Shown here one piece after another: positions 50,479 through 59,097 of a stretch of DNA of 64,000 nucleotides. Position 1 is the stretch's first letter. The number at the start of each line of letters is the position of its first letter. Both the position numbers and the translations under genes were made by a program. The stretch comes from Mesorhizobium sp. M7A.F.Ca.US.008.03.1.1 (lineage in GTDB: Bacteria; Pseudomonadota; Alphaproteobacteria; Rhizobiales; Rhizobiaceae), in NCBI RefSeq assembly GCF_003997495.1, contig NZ_RZRU01000004.1, positions 186,001 to 250,000 of the forward strand, in the 5' to 3' direction. A model generated the notes under the pieces. The model made no database searches and was not told the origin of the DNA. It saw only the letters and a list, made by a program, of their open reading frames with translations.

Positions 50479-50847
50479 ATGACTATTTGGTCTCGCACTG
50501 CTGCGGCTTTCGCCGTTGCTTCGCTAACTCTGGCCTTTGCCGGCCAGTCTCATGCGACCGTATTCGCGGCTTGGCAAGTGGCCAATGTGCCGTTCGGCGA
50601 CACGCTCAATGTACGCAAGTACCCTTCGGGAACATCCCAGAAGCAGGCGGGATATCCGAACGGGACCGTTCTGCAGATGACCGGGCGATGCACCGGCGGA
50701 ATAAACCTGCTCGACATCGCCACCCAGCCGGCATGGAAGCAGGAACAAAAGATTCGCTATCGCTGGTGCGAAGTCTGGCATGATCCGGCCCAGAACGGCA
50801 ATTTCGTCACCGGCTGGACCTATGGAAAATACATCACCCCGCATTGA
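50479..50847 (+). CDS. Secreted small protein with SH3-like domain
   Basis: 122 residues: signal peptide MTIWSRTAAAFAVASLTLAFA to about residue 26, then a domain with LNVRKYPSGTS and FVTGWTYGKYI, the pattern of bacterial SH3-like folds. Start chosen at 50479 because GGAGGAGAG is at a normal distance; an ATG at 50476 is 3 bp upstream and close to the ribosome site. Usually binds cell wall or matrix; function unknown. Confidence 0.7.
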   Translation: MTIWSRTAAAFAVASLTLAFAGQSHATVFAAWQVANVPFGDTLNVRKYPSGTSQKQAGYPNGTVLQMTGRCTGGINLLDIATQPAWKQEQKIRYRWCEVWHDPAQNGNFVTGWTYGKYITPH

Positions 50848-51292
50848 TTGACGCGGCGGCAATCAGCCCATCGGTTGGATGACAGGAATGTCGCCTGATT
50901 GCTTGCGTATGACCACGGCAACCTGTGGTTTTGTTGACAAATGTGAACAACCAATATTGCTCGAGCGATAGCGAAGCAAGATCAAACATTAAAACCCGTT
51001 TCGTGAGTTGCCACGAATGTAACGGCGCGCTGACGTTACGTCAGCCGCCCGCCGCTGGGAGCGCGAAATATCGATAAATTACACAATGCACGAAAGATTG
51101 AAGCTGATCTCGGAATAATTGATCAATATCGTTCAATATAGCGCGAGGGGAGAATTGACTTACTTGGTCTGCACGCTCATTGATGTGCCCGCGACACGAA
51201 TCGTAGAAACTCTACCTGCACAAAATTCGTGCGATGCCCTGTTTGTAAAAAAGGGCGCAGATCGATGTAACTCTTGTTGGGGCCAGAAGACC
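50848..51292. other. Long non-coding region upstream of mucR
   Basis: 445 bp, no ORF supported. AT-richer than its surroundings. Holds a TTGACA-like -35 box at 50934-50939, a 15-bp palindrome at 51030-51044 and an ATTGATCAAT dyad at 51118-51127. Long upstream regions are typical of autoregulated mucR genes. Confidence 0.6.
51030..51044. promoter_or_regulatory. Perfect dyad in the mucR upstream region
   Basis: CTGACGT-T-ACGTCAG: two 7-bp arms around one base. Located 250 bp before the mucR ATG. Possible operator; the binding protein is unknown. Confidence 0.45.
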
Positions 51293-51718
51293 ATGGATAT
51301 TGTCGAAACACCTTCCAGAAACAGCGATGCGCTGATCGAATTGACCGCCGATGTGGTGGCCGCCTATGTCAGCAACAATCCCGTGCCGGTCGGCGAATTG
51401 CCGAACCTGATATCCGATGTCCATGCTGCGCTTCGGCGTGTGGGCGGAACCGCCGAACAGCCGCCTGCCGATAAGCAGAAGCCGGCGGTTAACCCGAAGC
51501 GGTCGGTTCATGACGACTACATCGTCTGCCTTGAAGACGGCAAGAAGTTCAAATCGCTGAAGCGCCACCTGATGACCCACTATGACCTGACGCCGGATCA
51601 GTATCGCGAAAAGTGGAACCTCGATCCTACCTATCCGATGGTTGCACCCAACTATGCGGCTGCCCGGTCTCAGCTCGCCAAGAAGATGGGTCTCGGCCGC
51701 AAGCGCAAAGCGCGGTAA
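51293..51718 (+). CDS. mucR: MucR/Ros-family zinc-finger transcriptional regulator
   Basis: A 141-residue regulator of exopolysaccharide and surface genes in rhizobia. The zinc site is Cys79, Asp82, His92 and His96 ([18 protein letters not shown]), i.e. an Asp in place of the second Cys of Ros. N-terminal region [21 protein letters not shown] is the typical oligomerisation part. Start at the ATG 51293. The C-terminal tail is basic ([10 protein letters not shown]). Likely binds AT-rich DNA in its own upstream region. Confidence 0.9.
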   Translation: MDIVETPSRNSDALIELTADVVAAYVSNNPVPVGELPNLISDVHAALRRVGGTAEQPPADKQKPAVNPKRSVHDDYIVCLEDGKKFKSLKRHLMTHYDLTPDQYREKWNLDPTYPMVAPNYAAARSQLAKKMGLGRKRKAR

Positions 51719-51729
51719 TCGCTGCCAGA

Positions 51730-51796
51730 GCAATTCCAGAAAAGTGTGAAACGGTTTTCCCGGGAAAAGCGCATAGCGCTTTCCCTTGGGAATTGC
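51730..51796. repeat. Palindromic dispersed element, copy A
   Basis: Begins GCAATTCC and ends GGAATTGC (perfect 8-bp ends), with an internal AGCGC-ATA-GCGCT hairpin. Its left part, GCAATTCCAGAAAAGTGTGAAACGGTTTT (in short pieces), is shared with copy B at 55874. Non-coding, between mucR and the sufE end. Confidence 0.75.
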
Positions 51797-51825
51797 GTCA
51801 AAATAAGCCAGATCGGATCGACATC

Positions 51826-51872
51826 AACGGCGCCTTCGGGCGCCGTTTGATTTTGGGGCGCCGTTTGATTTT
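51826..51872 (+). terminator. Terminator of mucR with duplicated 3' arm
   Basis: AACGGCGCC-TTCG-GGCGCCGTT is a 9-bp stem with a stable UUCG loop, followed by TGATTTT. The right arm and tail (GGCGCCGTTTGATTTT, 51839-51854) are repeated exactly at 51857-51872, so a second pairing partner exists. Confidence 0.7.
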
Positions 51873-51906
51873 GCGAGCCGCGACGCACGAATCGGGTCTG
51901 GAAGCG

Positions 51907-52335
51907 TCAGGCGGTCTGTTTGAGCGCTGCCTCGGCGTCGCGCTTGATGCGCTTGACCATTGAGCGAAGGCCGTTGGCGCGCTGCGGCGACAGATGTTCG
52001 TCGAGGCCGAGTTCTTTCAATGTGGCTTCCGCATCGGTCTTCTGGATTTCGCTGGCGGTCCTGCCGGAAAACAGCGCCAGCATGATCGCGACCAGCCCAC
52101 GCACGATGTGAGCGTCCGAATCGCCGGTAAAGGTGATGACTGGGTCGGCTCCAGTTCCGCGTTCAGTGGTCAACCAGACCTGGCTGACGCATCCCGGCAC
52201 CTTGTTGGCGGGGCTGCGCTGCTCGTCGGGAAATGGCGGCAGCGCCTCGCCGAGTTCGATGACATAGCGATAGCGGTCTTCCCATTCCTCAAGGAACGAA
52301 AAATCGTCGCGGATCGTCTGGATCGTCGTGGCCAT
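51907..52335 (-). CDS. sufE: SufE-type cysteine desulfuration protein
   Basis: Accepts sulfur from the SufS cysteine desulfurase for Fe-S cluster assembly. 142 residues from the ATG at 52335. The persulfide cysteine is Cys49 in VPGCVSQVW, with the family LGEALPPFPDEQR segment before it. No other suf gene is in the window; the gene stands alone, as often in Rhizobiales. Confidence 0.9.
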   Translation of the reverse strand: MATTIQTIRDDFSFLEEWEDRYRYVIELGEALPPFPDEQRSPANKVPGCVSQVWLTTERGTGADPVITFTGDSDAHIVRGLVAIMLALFSGRTASEIQKTDAEATLKELGLDEHLSPQRANGLRSMVKRIKRDAEAALKQTA

Positions 52336-52436
52336 AATGCCGGATATAGTCACGCGGCGGCTCCGCGTCACGGAAAAAACAAGGACACCGCGGGCGTCGA
52401 GAGGCCAGACAGCCCGCGGCGCGCCGTCGAGACGGC

Positions 52437-52790
52437 TTAATTCTGAGGCGGCAGGTTGACGGTCTCGGGCAAGACGATTTCTTCGGGCAGGCTGCCGGTC
52501 ATCGTCGACGTGTCGGGGCCGGCAGCGGACTTGTCGTCCATCATCGCTGCCGCGATCTTGGCGGTCTCCTTGGCGCGGGCGGTGATGGTGTGCATCGCCG
52601 ACTTGCCGGTCTCGCAGACATCGGGTTTGCGTTCGCAAATGCCGGCGATGTCGCCAACCGCTTCGCGTGCCGCAAACAGGGCCTGGATCGGTCCGACGCT
52701 TTCGCGGCCCGATTCATCGGGGCCGACAGCCAGCGGCAGCGCCAGCAGCACCAGGGAAAACCAGAAAGCCATTCTTATGAGGAAGACCAT
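52437..52790 (-). CDS. DUF5330-family membrane-anchored protein
   Basis: 117 residues from ATG 52790 (ribosome site GAGAGGGCAAGGGC). Hydrophobic N-terminal helix (VFLIRMAFWFSLVLLALPLAVG) followed by AAREAVGDIAGICERKPDVCETG, a conserved Cys pair typical of DUF5330. Probably a periplasmic, membrane-anchored protein. Function unknown; common in Rhizobiales. Confidence 0.78.
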   Translation of the reverse strand: MVFLIRMAFWFSLVLLALPLAVGPDESGRESVGPIQALFAAREAVGDIAGICERKPDVCETGKSAMHTITARAKETAKIAAAMMDDKSAAGPDTSTMTGSLPEEIVLPETVNLPPQN

Positions 52791-53262
52791 GCCCTTGCCC
52801 TCTCGTCGTGACCGGATCATGCATCCATATGGCATGACCTCTTTTGTAGGCAGGATCTTGGCACACAGGCGCAAAGGACGGCTTGCGGGCAAAGCGACAA
52901 TTTTCCTCAAATTTTAGGCAAATTCGAAACGAGCCGTTGTGCAATCGGTTTGTCTCAAATCTGAATAAGTTTTCTTAACAGGAGATAACCATTTATCTCC
53001 ATGCTTTTACTGCATTTTTTCTGAAATCCCGGAGTCCGGGTGCCGTGTGCGCCCAGCCGATGGGTGCCGTCGCCGGATAACTCTCCGTTTACTATGGCTG
53101 CATTTGCCCGTGCTTTCTGCCGCCGGCATCCCGATATTTGCCGCAGGCCGGGCCTTGGTCGGCCCTGCCTTATCCATTCCTTAAACGCTGAATGCGAGTT
53201 TCAAAGCCAACCAGAACCATCTGCAAAGCAGAGCTGTCCACGACAAGTGCGAGTGCGTTGAG
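52791..53262. other. Intergenic region between DUF5330 gene and histidine kinase
   Basis: About 470 bp without a supported gene. It contains the perfect palindrome GGAGATAA-CCAT-TTATCTCC at 52981-53000 and AT-rich stretches suitable for promoters of both flanking genes. Confidence 0.55.
52981..53000. promoter_or_regulatory. Palindrome in the histidine kinase upstream region
   Basis: GGAGATAA-CCAT-TTATCTCC, 8-bp arms with a 4-nt spacer, embedded in an AT-rich tract 263 bp before the kinase start. Operator-like; regulator not identified. Confidence 0.5.
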
Positions 53263-55059
53263 TTGAGTTCAATCAAGGCCAGATACGTTGAATTGCCTGG
53301 TGCGATTGCCGCCGGTTGCGAACGTATGGTCCATCCGTCCATCCTTGGGCGGAGCGACCGCGAGCGCCAGCGCCGCTTCATCGGCGTCATGCTCGCCGCC
53401 CCTTTCTTTGTCGCCGGCGCTGCGGTCACGCTGGTCACTTCAGGCATGGGCGTCGCCGTCACAATGGCCGCCATCTTCGCCGCCTTTGGCCTGTGCTGGT
53501 TCGTCGCCCTGCTGGTGGCGGCGACCGGCAAGATGGCGATAGCGAGTTGGGTCGCCCTGGTGCTGGCCGGCATTTCTCTCGGCAGTCTCATTGCCGCCGC
53601 AGGGGGGCTGAGTTCGCCTGTCGCCATGCTTGTCGTGGCGCTGCCTTTCGAAGCCTGGTGGATAGGCACCTCGCGGCGTGCAGCACTGTGGGGAGCCGTA
53701 TCGGCCGCTGTCGCCATCCTGGCTCAGCCTTTGGCCGGAACCGTGTTCCCATTCGCAGGAGCGCAGATCGCGACGTGGCACTGGCTGGTGCCGTTGGCCT
53801 GGACGCTCACACTGATCCCGCGCGCATCGGCATTTCAAAACACGGCCGATGCGGCTGATGTGCTCGACACTGCCGACCGGCTCGAAGACATCATCGATGC
53901 GGTGGTCTTGCGCATTGCCCGTCATGGCGAGGTCCTGGACGCGTCGCCAAAGGCCCGCACGCTTTTGAAACTGCCGCCCGAATTGCTGTCCGGAAACGGC
54001 CTCTTCGATCGCGTCCATCTGTCGGATCGCGTTTCCTATCTCAGCGCAATGGCCGACATGCGTGACGGCGCACTGTCGCGCCGGCTCGAATTGCGCATCC
54101 GGCTGCCTCAGAATGGCAATGGCCTGACGGCCGATAATTACCGGCCGTTCTCGCTTGATCTGGTGCGTGGTGAGGAACAGGGTGACGTCTTCACGCTCGT
54201 CCTGCGGGAGAATGACGAGATCGCCCGGCTGCGCGAGGATCTCGCGGCGGCCAATGAGGCGGCCGCATCCGCCGAGGTGGCGAAGGGGCGCTTCCTGGCA
54301 GTGGTCAGCCACGAACTGCGCACGCCGTTGAATGCCATTATCGGCTTCTCGGATATGCTGCTGCATGAGATGTTCGGCGCCTTCAAGGATCCGCGCCAGA
54401 AGGAATATGTCGGCTTGGTACGGGATTCGGGCCAGCATCTGCTCGCCGTCGTAACCTCGATACTCGACGTGTCCAGGATTGAATCGGGCGTCTATGCGAC
54501 CGAACCCGAGCCGTTCCGCTTCGCGGAAGCGGTCGACATGTGCCAGTCGATGATGCAACTGCAGGCGCAGGCCAAGAACATCGATCTGCAGGCGCAGATC
54601 GCGCCGGACGCCGGCGACATCAATGCCGATCGGCGCGCCGTGCAGCAGATGCTCATCAACCTGGTCTCCAACGCGATCAAGTTCACTCCCGACGGCGGCG
54701 ACGTCGTCGTAGGTGCCAAGCGGATCGGTTCGCGCCTGCATTTCTGGGTCAGGGACACCGGCATCGGCATCGCCGAGGAGGATTTCGCCAATCTCGGCAA
54801 GCCCTTCATGCAGATCCAGAACGACTATACCCGCCGTTTCGAGGGGACAGGTCTTGGCCTTTCACTGGTCAAGGGCCTGGTGGCGCTGCACGAAGGCACG
54901 ATGTCCATCGAAAGCATGCCGGGCGAGGGCACCACGGTGACCATCAGCCTGCCAGTGAACGGACCGAAGGGACATCAGGCGGAGAAGGCCGGCGTGCTGA
55001 CCATGCCTGTGGCGATGGCGAAAGGGGACAGAGATGGCTCGCTCCGCAAAACCGGCTAA
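53263..55059 (+). CDS. Membrane sensor histidine kinase (PdhS/DivL-like class)
   Basis: 598 residues. Helices between about residues 40 and 185 (VMLAAPFFVAGAAVTLVTSG and similar), a PAS-like middle domain, then HisKA with the phosphorylated His350 in SHELRTPLNAI and the ATP-binding lid with NLVSNAIKFTPDGG, DTGIGI and GTGLGLSL. No receiver domain. The opening codon is uncertain: TTG 53263 as given, or ATG 53326. Overlaps the next gene by 26 bp. Cognate response regulator is not in the window. Confidence 0.88.
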   Translation: MSSIKARYVELPGAIAAGCERMVHPSILGRSDRERQRRFIGVMLAAPFFVAGAAVTLVTSGMGVAVTMAAIFAAFGLCWFVALLVAATGKMAIASWVALVLAGISLGSLIAAAGGLSSPVAMLVVALPFEAWWIGTSRRAALWGAVSAAVAILAQPLAGTVFPFAGAQIATWHWLVPLAWTLTLIPRASAFQNTADAADVLDTADRLEDIIDAVVLRIARHGEVLDASPKARTLLKLPPELLSGNGLFDRVHLSDRVSYLSAMADMRDGALSRRLELRIRLPQNGNGLTADNYRPFSLDLVRGEEQGDVFTLVLRENDEIARLREDLAAANEAAASAEVAKGRFLAVVSHELRTPLNAIIGFSDMLLHEMFGAFKDPRQKEYVGLVRDSGQHLLAVVTSILDVSRIESGVYATEPEPFRFAEAVDMCQSMMQLQAQAKNIDLQAQIAPDAGDINADRRAVQQMLINLVSNAIKFTPDGGDVVVGAKRIGSRLHFWVRDTGIGIAEEDFANLGKPFMQIQNDYTRRFEGTGLGLSLVKGLVALHEGTMSIESMPGEGTTVTISLPVNGPKGHQAEKAGVLTMPVAMAKGDRDGSLRKTG

Positions 55060-55831
55060 GGCGGTCAAGCGCCGCAGCAATGCCTTTCAGGACGGCGCTG
55101 TCGCCGTCGGCGGCATGATCTCGCGCAATCCTGTCCTGGTGGGCGGCTCGACGGCATTCCTGGTGACGCTGTTCTACGTCTCCGCAAATGCCCTGTGGTA
55201 CCAGCCTTTCCCGCATGCCGGCGCATTTTTCGCGACCCGCAGCATTGCGGGCTTTCCGCACGCGACGCCCGACGAACCGGAGACGACATTCAACATCGTG
55301 CGGCCATCCGGTGCGCCGGCGCCGATCAAGGGCGATCCGGTTGTCGAGCAGGTGCAAGGCATATTGAAGGATCTCGATTTCTATTCGGGAACGGTCGACG
55401 GCATTTCCGGACCCAACACCCGCAAGGCCATCCAGGACTATCAGCAGAAGGTCGGGCTCAACACGTCCGGCGAGATCGACGCGCTTCTGCTCGATCAACT
55501 GGGCGCGACGCCGAAGACCGCTTCCGTCGTACCCAGGCCGCAGCCGCGCCCGGATATGCCGGCCGCCGTTCCGGTGTCTTTGCAGACAGGTTCAGGACAG
55601 ACAAATTCCGGGCAGGTGGATGCCGCGACGCAAGCGCCCGATGCCCGCATCGTCAAGATTCAGGCCGGGCTCAAGGCGTTCGGCAATGACGACATGCAGC
55701 TGGATGGTGTCGTCGGCACGCGCACCAAGGCGGCGATCAAGGAATTCCAGTCGCTGTTCGGGCTGCCGCAGACCGGCGAGCCCGATGAGATCGTCTACGT
55801 CAAGATGCGCGAGATCGGCCTGACCAACTGA
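55034..55831 (+). CDS. Peptidoglycan-binding protein with one membrane helix
   Basis: 265 residues: a basic cytoplasmic N-terminus, one helix (STAFLVTLFYVSANALW) and two PG_binding_1 repeats (GILKDLDFYSGTVDGISGPNTRKAIQDYQ and GLKAFGNDDMQLDGVVGTRTKAAIKEFQ). The outer part should sit in the periplasm against the wall. The start lies inside the kinase ORF with a 26-bp overlap, so they are coexpressed. A wall-sensing partner of the kinase is inferred. Confidence 0.82.
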   Translation: MARSAKPAKAVKRRSNAFQDGAVAVGGMISRNPVLVGGSTAFLVTLFYVSANALWYQPFPHAGAFFATRSIAGFPHATPDEPETTFNIVRPSGAPAPIKGDPVVEQVQGILKDLDFYSGTVDGISGPNTRKAIQDYQQKVGLNTSGEIDALLLDQLGATPKTASVVPRPQPRPDMPAAVPVSLQTGSGQTNSGQVDAATQAPDARIVKIQAGLKAFGNDDMQLDGVVGTRTKAAIKEFQSLFGLPQTGEPDEIVYVKMREIGLTN

Positions 55832-55873
55832 CGGCTGAACGACGGCTCGCCCAGCGGCGGAAATATCGACAAA

Positions 55874-55917
55874 GCAATTCCAGGAAAAGTGTGAAACGGT
55901 TTTTCGTCCGGAATCGC
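55874..55917. repeat. Palindromic dispersed element, copy B
   Basis: Shares GCAATTCCAG(G)AAAAGTG and GTGAAACGGTTTT with copy A at 51730. Ends GCAATTCC / GGAATCGC, one mismatch. Shorter than copy A because the internal hairpin is missing. Confidence 0.7.
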
Positions 55918-55968
55918 GTTTCCTTGAAACGGCAAACTACTTTAGAGAAGCCGCCTGCCTTATTTTCA

Positions 55969-56015
55969 TGCATGCCGTTGTTCCAAAACCGGGACCCACT
56001 TTTGGGCGGCATGCA
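55969..56015. repeat. 47-bp palindromic element with 9-bp perfect ends
   Basis: TGCATGCCG at 55969-55977 and CGGCATGCA at 56007-56015 are exact inverse complements; CCAAAA (55983-55988) and TTTTGG (56000-56005) form an inner stem. Directly follows copy B and precedes the DUF1491 gene by 16 bp. Confidence 0.75.
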
Positions 56016-56031
56016 TTCGCGGAGTTTTCTC

Positions 56032-56379
56032 ATGCGTGTCACATCGGATCTGTGGGTCTCGGCCCTGTTGCGCCGGGTTTTCGGCGCCGGCGGATTTGCC
56101 GCCGTGGTCAAGCGCGGCGCGACCGAGGCCGGCGCTGTTTTCGTGCTGGCGCGGGGCAGGCTGGGCGAGGTCGCCCTGTTCGGCCCGGCGCCGCAGACAA
56201 GCTACGATTCGGCCAAGCCCGACGACCGGTTTTTCACTCTGCTCGGAGCCGGCGAGGATGCCGCGATGCTCGACGCCAGGCTGGAAAGGGAGAAAAGATT
56301 CGATCCCGACATCTGGGTGGTCGAGATCGAGGCCGGCACCGTGCCCGTCGAGGAGCTTATTTCCGTGAAGACGCCCTGA
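56032..56379 (+). CDS. DUF1491-family protein
   Basis: 115 residues beginning MRVTSDLWVSALLRRVFGAGG, the DUF1491 start. Ribosome site GGAG is 9 bp upstream of ATG 56032. Compact alpha/beta protein ending with GTVPVEELISVKTP. Function unknown; the family is restricted to alphaproteobacteria. It converges with the DUF2336 gene, overlapping 23 bp. Confidence 0.85.
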   Translation: MRVTSDLWVSALLRRVFGAGGFAAVVKRGATEAGAVFVLARGRLGEVALFGPAPQTSYDSAKPDDRFFTLLGAGEDAAMLDARLEREKRFDPDIWVVEIEAGTVPVEELISVKTP

Positions 56380-57418
56380 GGCCGGAGGTCTCAGCCGCAT
56401 CGTCGCTGTTCGATGCCATGCGGGTATCGCTGTTTGCCGGTGCGGCGTCGCGAACCACCCTCGAGAGGGTCTCGGCTTTCCACGACCGCATCTTGTCCTG
56501 GGCCGCCTCGCGATGCAGCAGCCGGTAGCGGTCGAGGAAAGTCCGGATAGCCTGCGGATGCGGGAACTGGCTGGGATAAACGGCAACCGTGATCAGGAAG
56601 GCCCTGTCTTCGCCGAGGTCGAGCGAGCGCAGTGCCGCAAGCAGCGAGGCATAATTCTGGTTGGCGGTGAGCGATCGCGCGATCTCGAAATCGATATCGA
56701 GTGCATCGGCGAGCGCGGTCTGGAAGAACGCGGCGTTTCCCGTCAGAGCTGTCTCGCGCAATTTCACATAGGTGTCGACGCCCTTGAAAGGGTCGGCGCC
56801 CGTCGCTGTCGCCTCATCGCCGGTGCGCATCATCGAGCGCAGCCTGCGCCGTGCATTCTCCGCTGCGACGCCGAGCGCCTGTTCCCGGGCGGGCTCGCCG
56901 GAGGCGGTTTCCGCGCTCGCTGGCGCGATCTTGTCTGCCGCGGCGGCGTTCGCTTCCGGGTCCGGCGCGCGCACCAGGGTTGGCCTCTCGAGGGCCCTGA
57001 TCAGATCAGCAATGGTCGGGTTCAAGCCCTTGCGGCGCGCGATGGCACGCGCATGCGGCAGGCCATGCCGCCCGATCAGGGCGATGAGATCAATGTCGCT
57101 GACGGCGCGTGAGCGGATGAGCAGCGGCGCGGCAATGTCGACCGCTTCCTCGCAAAGACGGCGCACTAGGGCGGCGGGTGCGTATTCGCATTCGGAAAGG
57201 GCGGCCGCCACGTAACGGCGAGATTCGACGGACACGTCATTGAACAGTGGCAGCGTCAGGTCTTCGAGTTGACCGATCTCGCGGCGTGAAGGGCGGGTGA
57301 GCGAGCAGAACGCCGACACCGCGGCGCGAAACAGCCTTTCGGCCTTACCCGAGTCTTTTCGTACCGCGATTTGCCTGAAGTCCGAAGATGACACGAAGGA
57401 TACGCCTGTACTCGACAC
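56357..57418 (-). CDS. DUF2336-domain protein
   Basis: 353 residues with helical repeats (VESRRYVAAALSECEYAPAALV) and a charged, low-complexity middle, then a helical C-terminus. DUF2336 is found in alphaproteobacteria with no known function. 3' end overlaps the DUF1491 gene by 23 bp in opposite direction. Confidence 0.75.
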   Translation of the reverse strand: MSSTGVSFVSSSDFRQIAVRKDSGKAERLFRAAVSAFCSLTRPSRREIGQLEDLTLPLFNDVSVESRRYVAAALSECEYAPAALVRRLCEEAVDIAAPLLIRSRAVSDIDLIALIGRHGLPHARAIARRKGLNPTIADLIRALERPTLVRAPDPEANAAAADKIAPASAETASGEPAREQALGVAAENARRRLRSMMRTGDEATATGADPFKGVDTYVKLRETALTGNAAFFQTALADALDIDFEIARSLTANQNYASLLAALRSLDLGEDRAFLITVAVYPSQFPHPQAIRTFLDRYRLLHREAAQDKMRSWKAETLSRVVRDAAPANSDTRMASNSDDAAETSGLRASSRK

Positions 57419-57603
57419 AAACTTGGCCGCGCTCGACCGGGACTGTGCCGGTTTCGCGAGCGCCCCGGTCAGGACGTCCTGACCTCAAGACAAAGATCAA
57501 GTTAGCGACGATCCGTTAGCGTTCCGTTAACCCTCTGCCGGCCTTAATGACATTTGGAGGCGTTGCGTTGTGCTCCGGGGAAACCGAGAGGAATGCGCGA
57601 ACC

Positions 57604-57792
57604 ATGGGCATGGTACTGTCTTTCGTGCCGCGTACGGCACCAAACACCAGAGCAAAGCAAACCGCCGAAATGCCGGCGGCGGTGATCATCTTTCCCGGCA
57701 TCCGTTATGAGCGGTCGCATGCCGGCGAAGTGCGGCCGGCGGATCCCGACAAGGCGGGGTCGCCAGGAACAAAACCGGTCCCGCACCACTGA
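57604..57792 (+). CDS. 62-aa hypothetical protein
   Basis: Small ORF MGMVLSFVPRTAPNTR to GSPGTKPVPHH with a hydrophobic AAVIIFPGIRYE core. GAGAGGAA is about 11 bp upstream. The core looks like a conserved motif of short Rhizobiales proteins I recall, not verified. Could also be non-coding. In the otherwise empty 57419-57829 stretch. Confidence 0.45.
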   Translation: MGMVLSFVPRTAPNTRAKQTAEMPAAVIIFPGIRYERSHAGEVRPADPDKAGSPGTKPVPHH

Positions 57793-57829
57793 GTTTCAGC
57801 GGCCACCGACCACTGGTCCGGGATCATGT

Positions 57830-58399
57830 CTAGAAGTCCTGCAACTCGCAGGAACTCTGTTCGAAGAAGTGTGACACGATCGGCTTCCAGCTGCTGTCGG
57901 GCACGAAGGCGCGGATGACGAAGATGCCTTCCTCCATCGGCGCTTCGACGAAGATCGCCCGCTGAAGATCCTCTGGAAGATCCTTGCGCACGTCGATCAT
58001 CTGCGCCGGCGTCAGCACGACGGCATCCAGAACGCCGCCGGTCGCTGTGTGGTCGTTGAAGGAATAGATGTTGTGGCCGCTGCGGTCATAGACCGACACC
58101 GACCAGAACGGGACATGTCCAGGTGCCTTGACGCGGACCATGCCTTCGCCCAGATCGAACCGGCAGGCCGTCGCGTAAAACAGGGGGTCGACGGATTTCA
58201 CCACGGGCGCCCCACCGGCCTCGGCATCGAGTCGCGTCATCTTGTATAGATCCGACGCCATGGACAGCCGCGACCAGGCATCGCGTTCGGAAAACTCGGG
58301 CACCAGCAGCAGCACGGCGATGTGCACGATGCCAGCGCCGAGCAGGCCGAGCAGGACGGCATGCAGAAGTCCGCGCATCGCAGCGTAAAAGCTACGCAT
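57830..58399 (-). CDS. DUF1254-like membrane protein
   Basis: 189 residues: one helix (LLHAVLLGLLGAGIVHIAVLLL) and an outer domain with VRVKAPGHVPFWSVSVYDRSGHNIYSF resembling DUF1254. Start overlaps the DUF1214 gene end by 8 bp. The two domains are frequently fused in other bacteria; here they are separate genes. Function unknown; some fused homologues are linked to outer envelope or acid stress. Confidence 0.72.
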   Translation of the reverse strand: MRSFYAAMRGLLHAVLLGLLGAGIVHIAVLLLVPEFSERDAWSRLSMASDLYKMTRLDAEAGGAPVVKSVDPLFYATACRFDLGEGMVRVKAPGHVPFWSVSVYDRSGHNIYSFNDHTATGGVLDAVVLTPAQMIDVRKDLPEDLQRAIFVEAPMEEGIFVIRAFVPDSSWKPIVSHFFEQSSCELQDF

Positions 58400-58976
58400 C
58401 GCAGCCGACCTTGACGATATGCGGCAGCGAGACGTCCGAAAGGCCGGTGCTGCTGGCGATCGGCGTGTCGTAGAAGGTCAGCACGAAATACATCCTGCCG
58501 AAGCCGTCTGTCAGCAGCCAATTGCCCGGCATCGGGTGATGGCCAGCGGAAATGATCACCGAATTGTCGGCCTGGCGCACCACCCCGTAGGATTGCAGCG
58601 CTGCCAGCCGGGATTTGCCGGTCTCGACCACGCTGAGCGACTGGTCGGCGGCATAGAGCGTCCAGAACCGCGCCGTCGGAAATCCACCTTCGATTGTGTA
58701 AGTGCATTCGCGCTTGAGCTCGGCGCCGGCCGCGTCTCGCTCGGCGACGAAGGACAGCCCCTCGGCGCGGCCGAGCGCAAGCACACCCTCGCGCGCCACG
58801 CGGGCCTTGGAATAGGGATCGGCGGACGGTGTGCCGATATCGGGAAAGGCCGTCCATTGGCCGATCCTGATGGCGCCAACACCATCTTGGACTTTCAGCG
58901 CATACCAAACGCTGCCGCCACCGCCGACGATGGCTATGGCAAGCGAAAACAGCGTCAGGAAGGCAGTTTTGAGCAT
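58392..58976 (-). CDS. DUF1214-like membrane-anchored protein
   Basis: 194 residues from the ATG at 58976 (MLKTAFLTLF), with one N-terminal helix and an exported beta domain: CTYTIEGGFPTARFWTLYA, HHPMPGNWLLTDG and FYDTPIASS. Family partner of DUF1254. No strong ribosome site visible, so the start could differ. Operon with the DUF1254-like gene. Confidence 0.75.
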   Translation of the reverse strand: MLKTAFLTLFSLAIAIVGGGGSVWYALKVQDGVGAIRIGQWTAFPDIGTPSADPYSKARVAREGVLALGRAEGLSFVAERDAAGAELKRECTYTIEGGFPTARFWTLYAADQSLSVVETGKSRLAALQSYGVVRQADNSVIISAGHHPMPGNWLLTDGFGRMYFVLTFYDTPIASSTGLSDVSLPHIVKVGCDA

Positions 58977-59097
58977 GAGGGGCCGGGGACACCGAAGAGT
59001 TGCCGCTCGGGGATATCGCGGCGCAGGGCCTCGTGGCAAGCGGGCCGATGGATTTGCCGCCCCGGACCAGTCGGAAAGACCTGCCCAGTCGGAAAGA

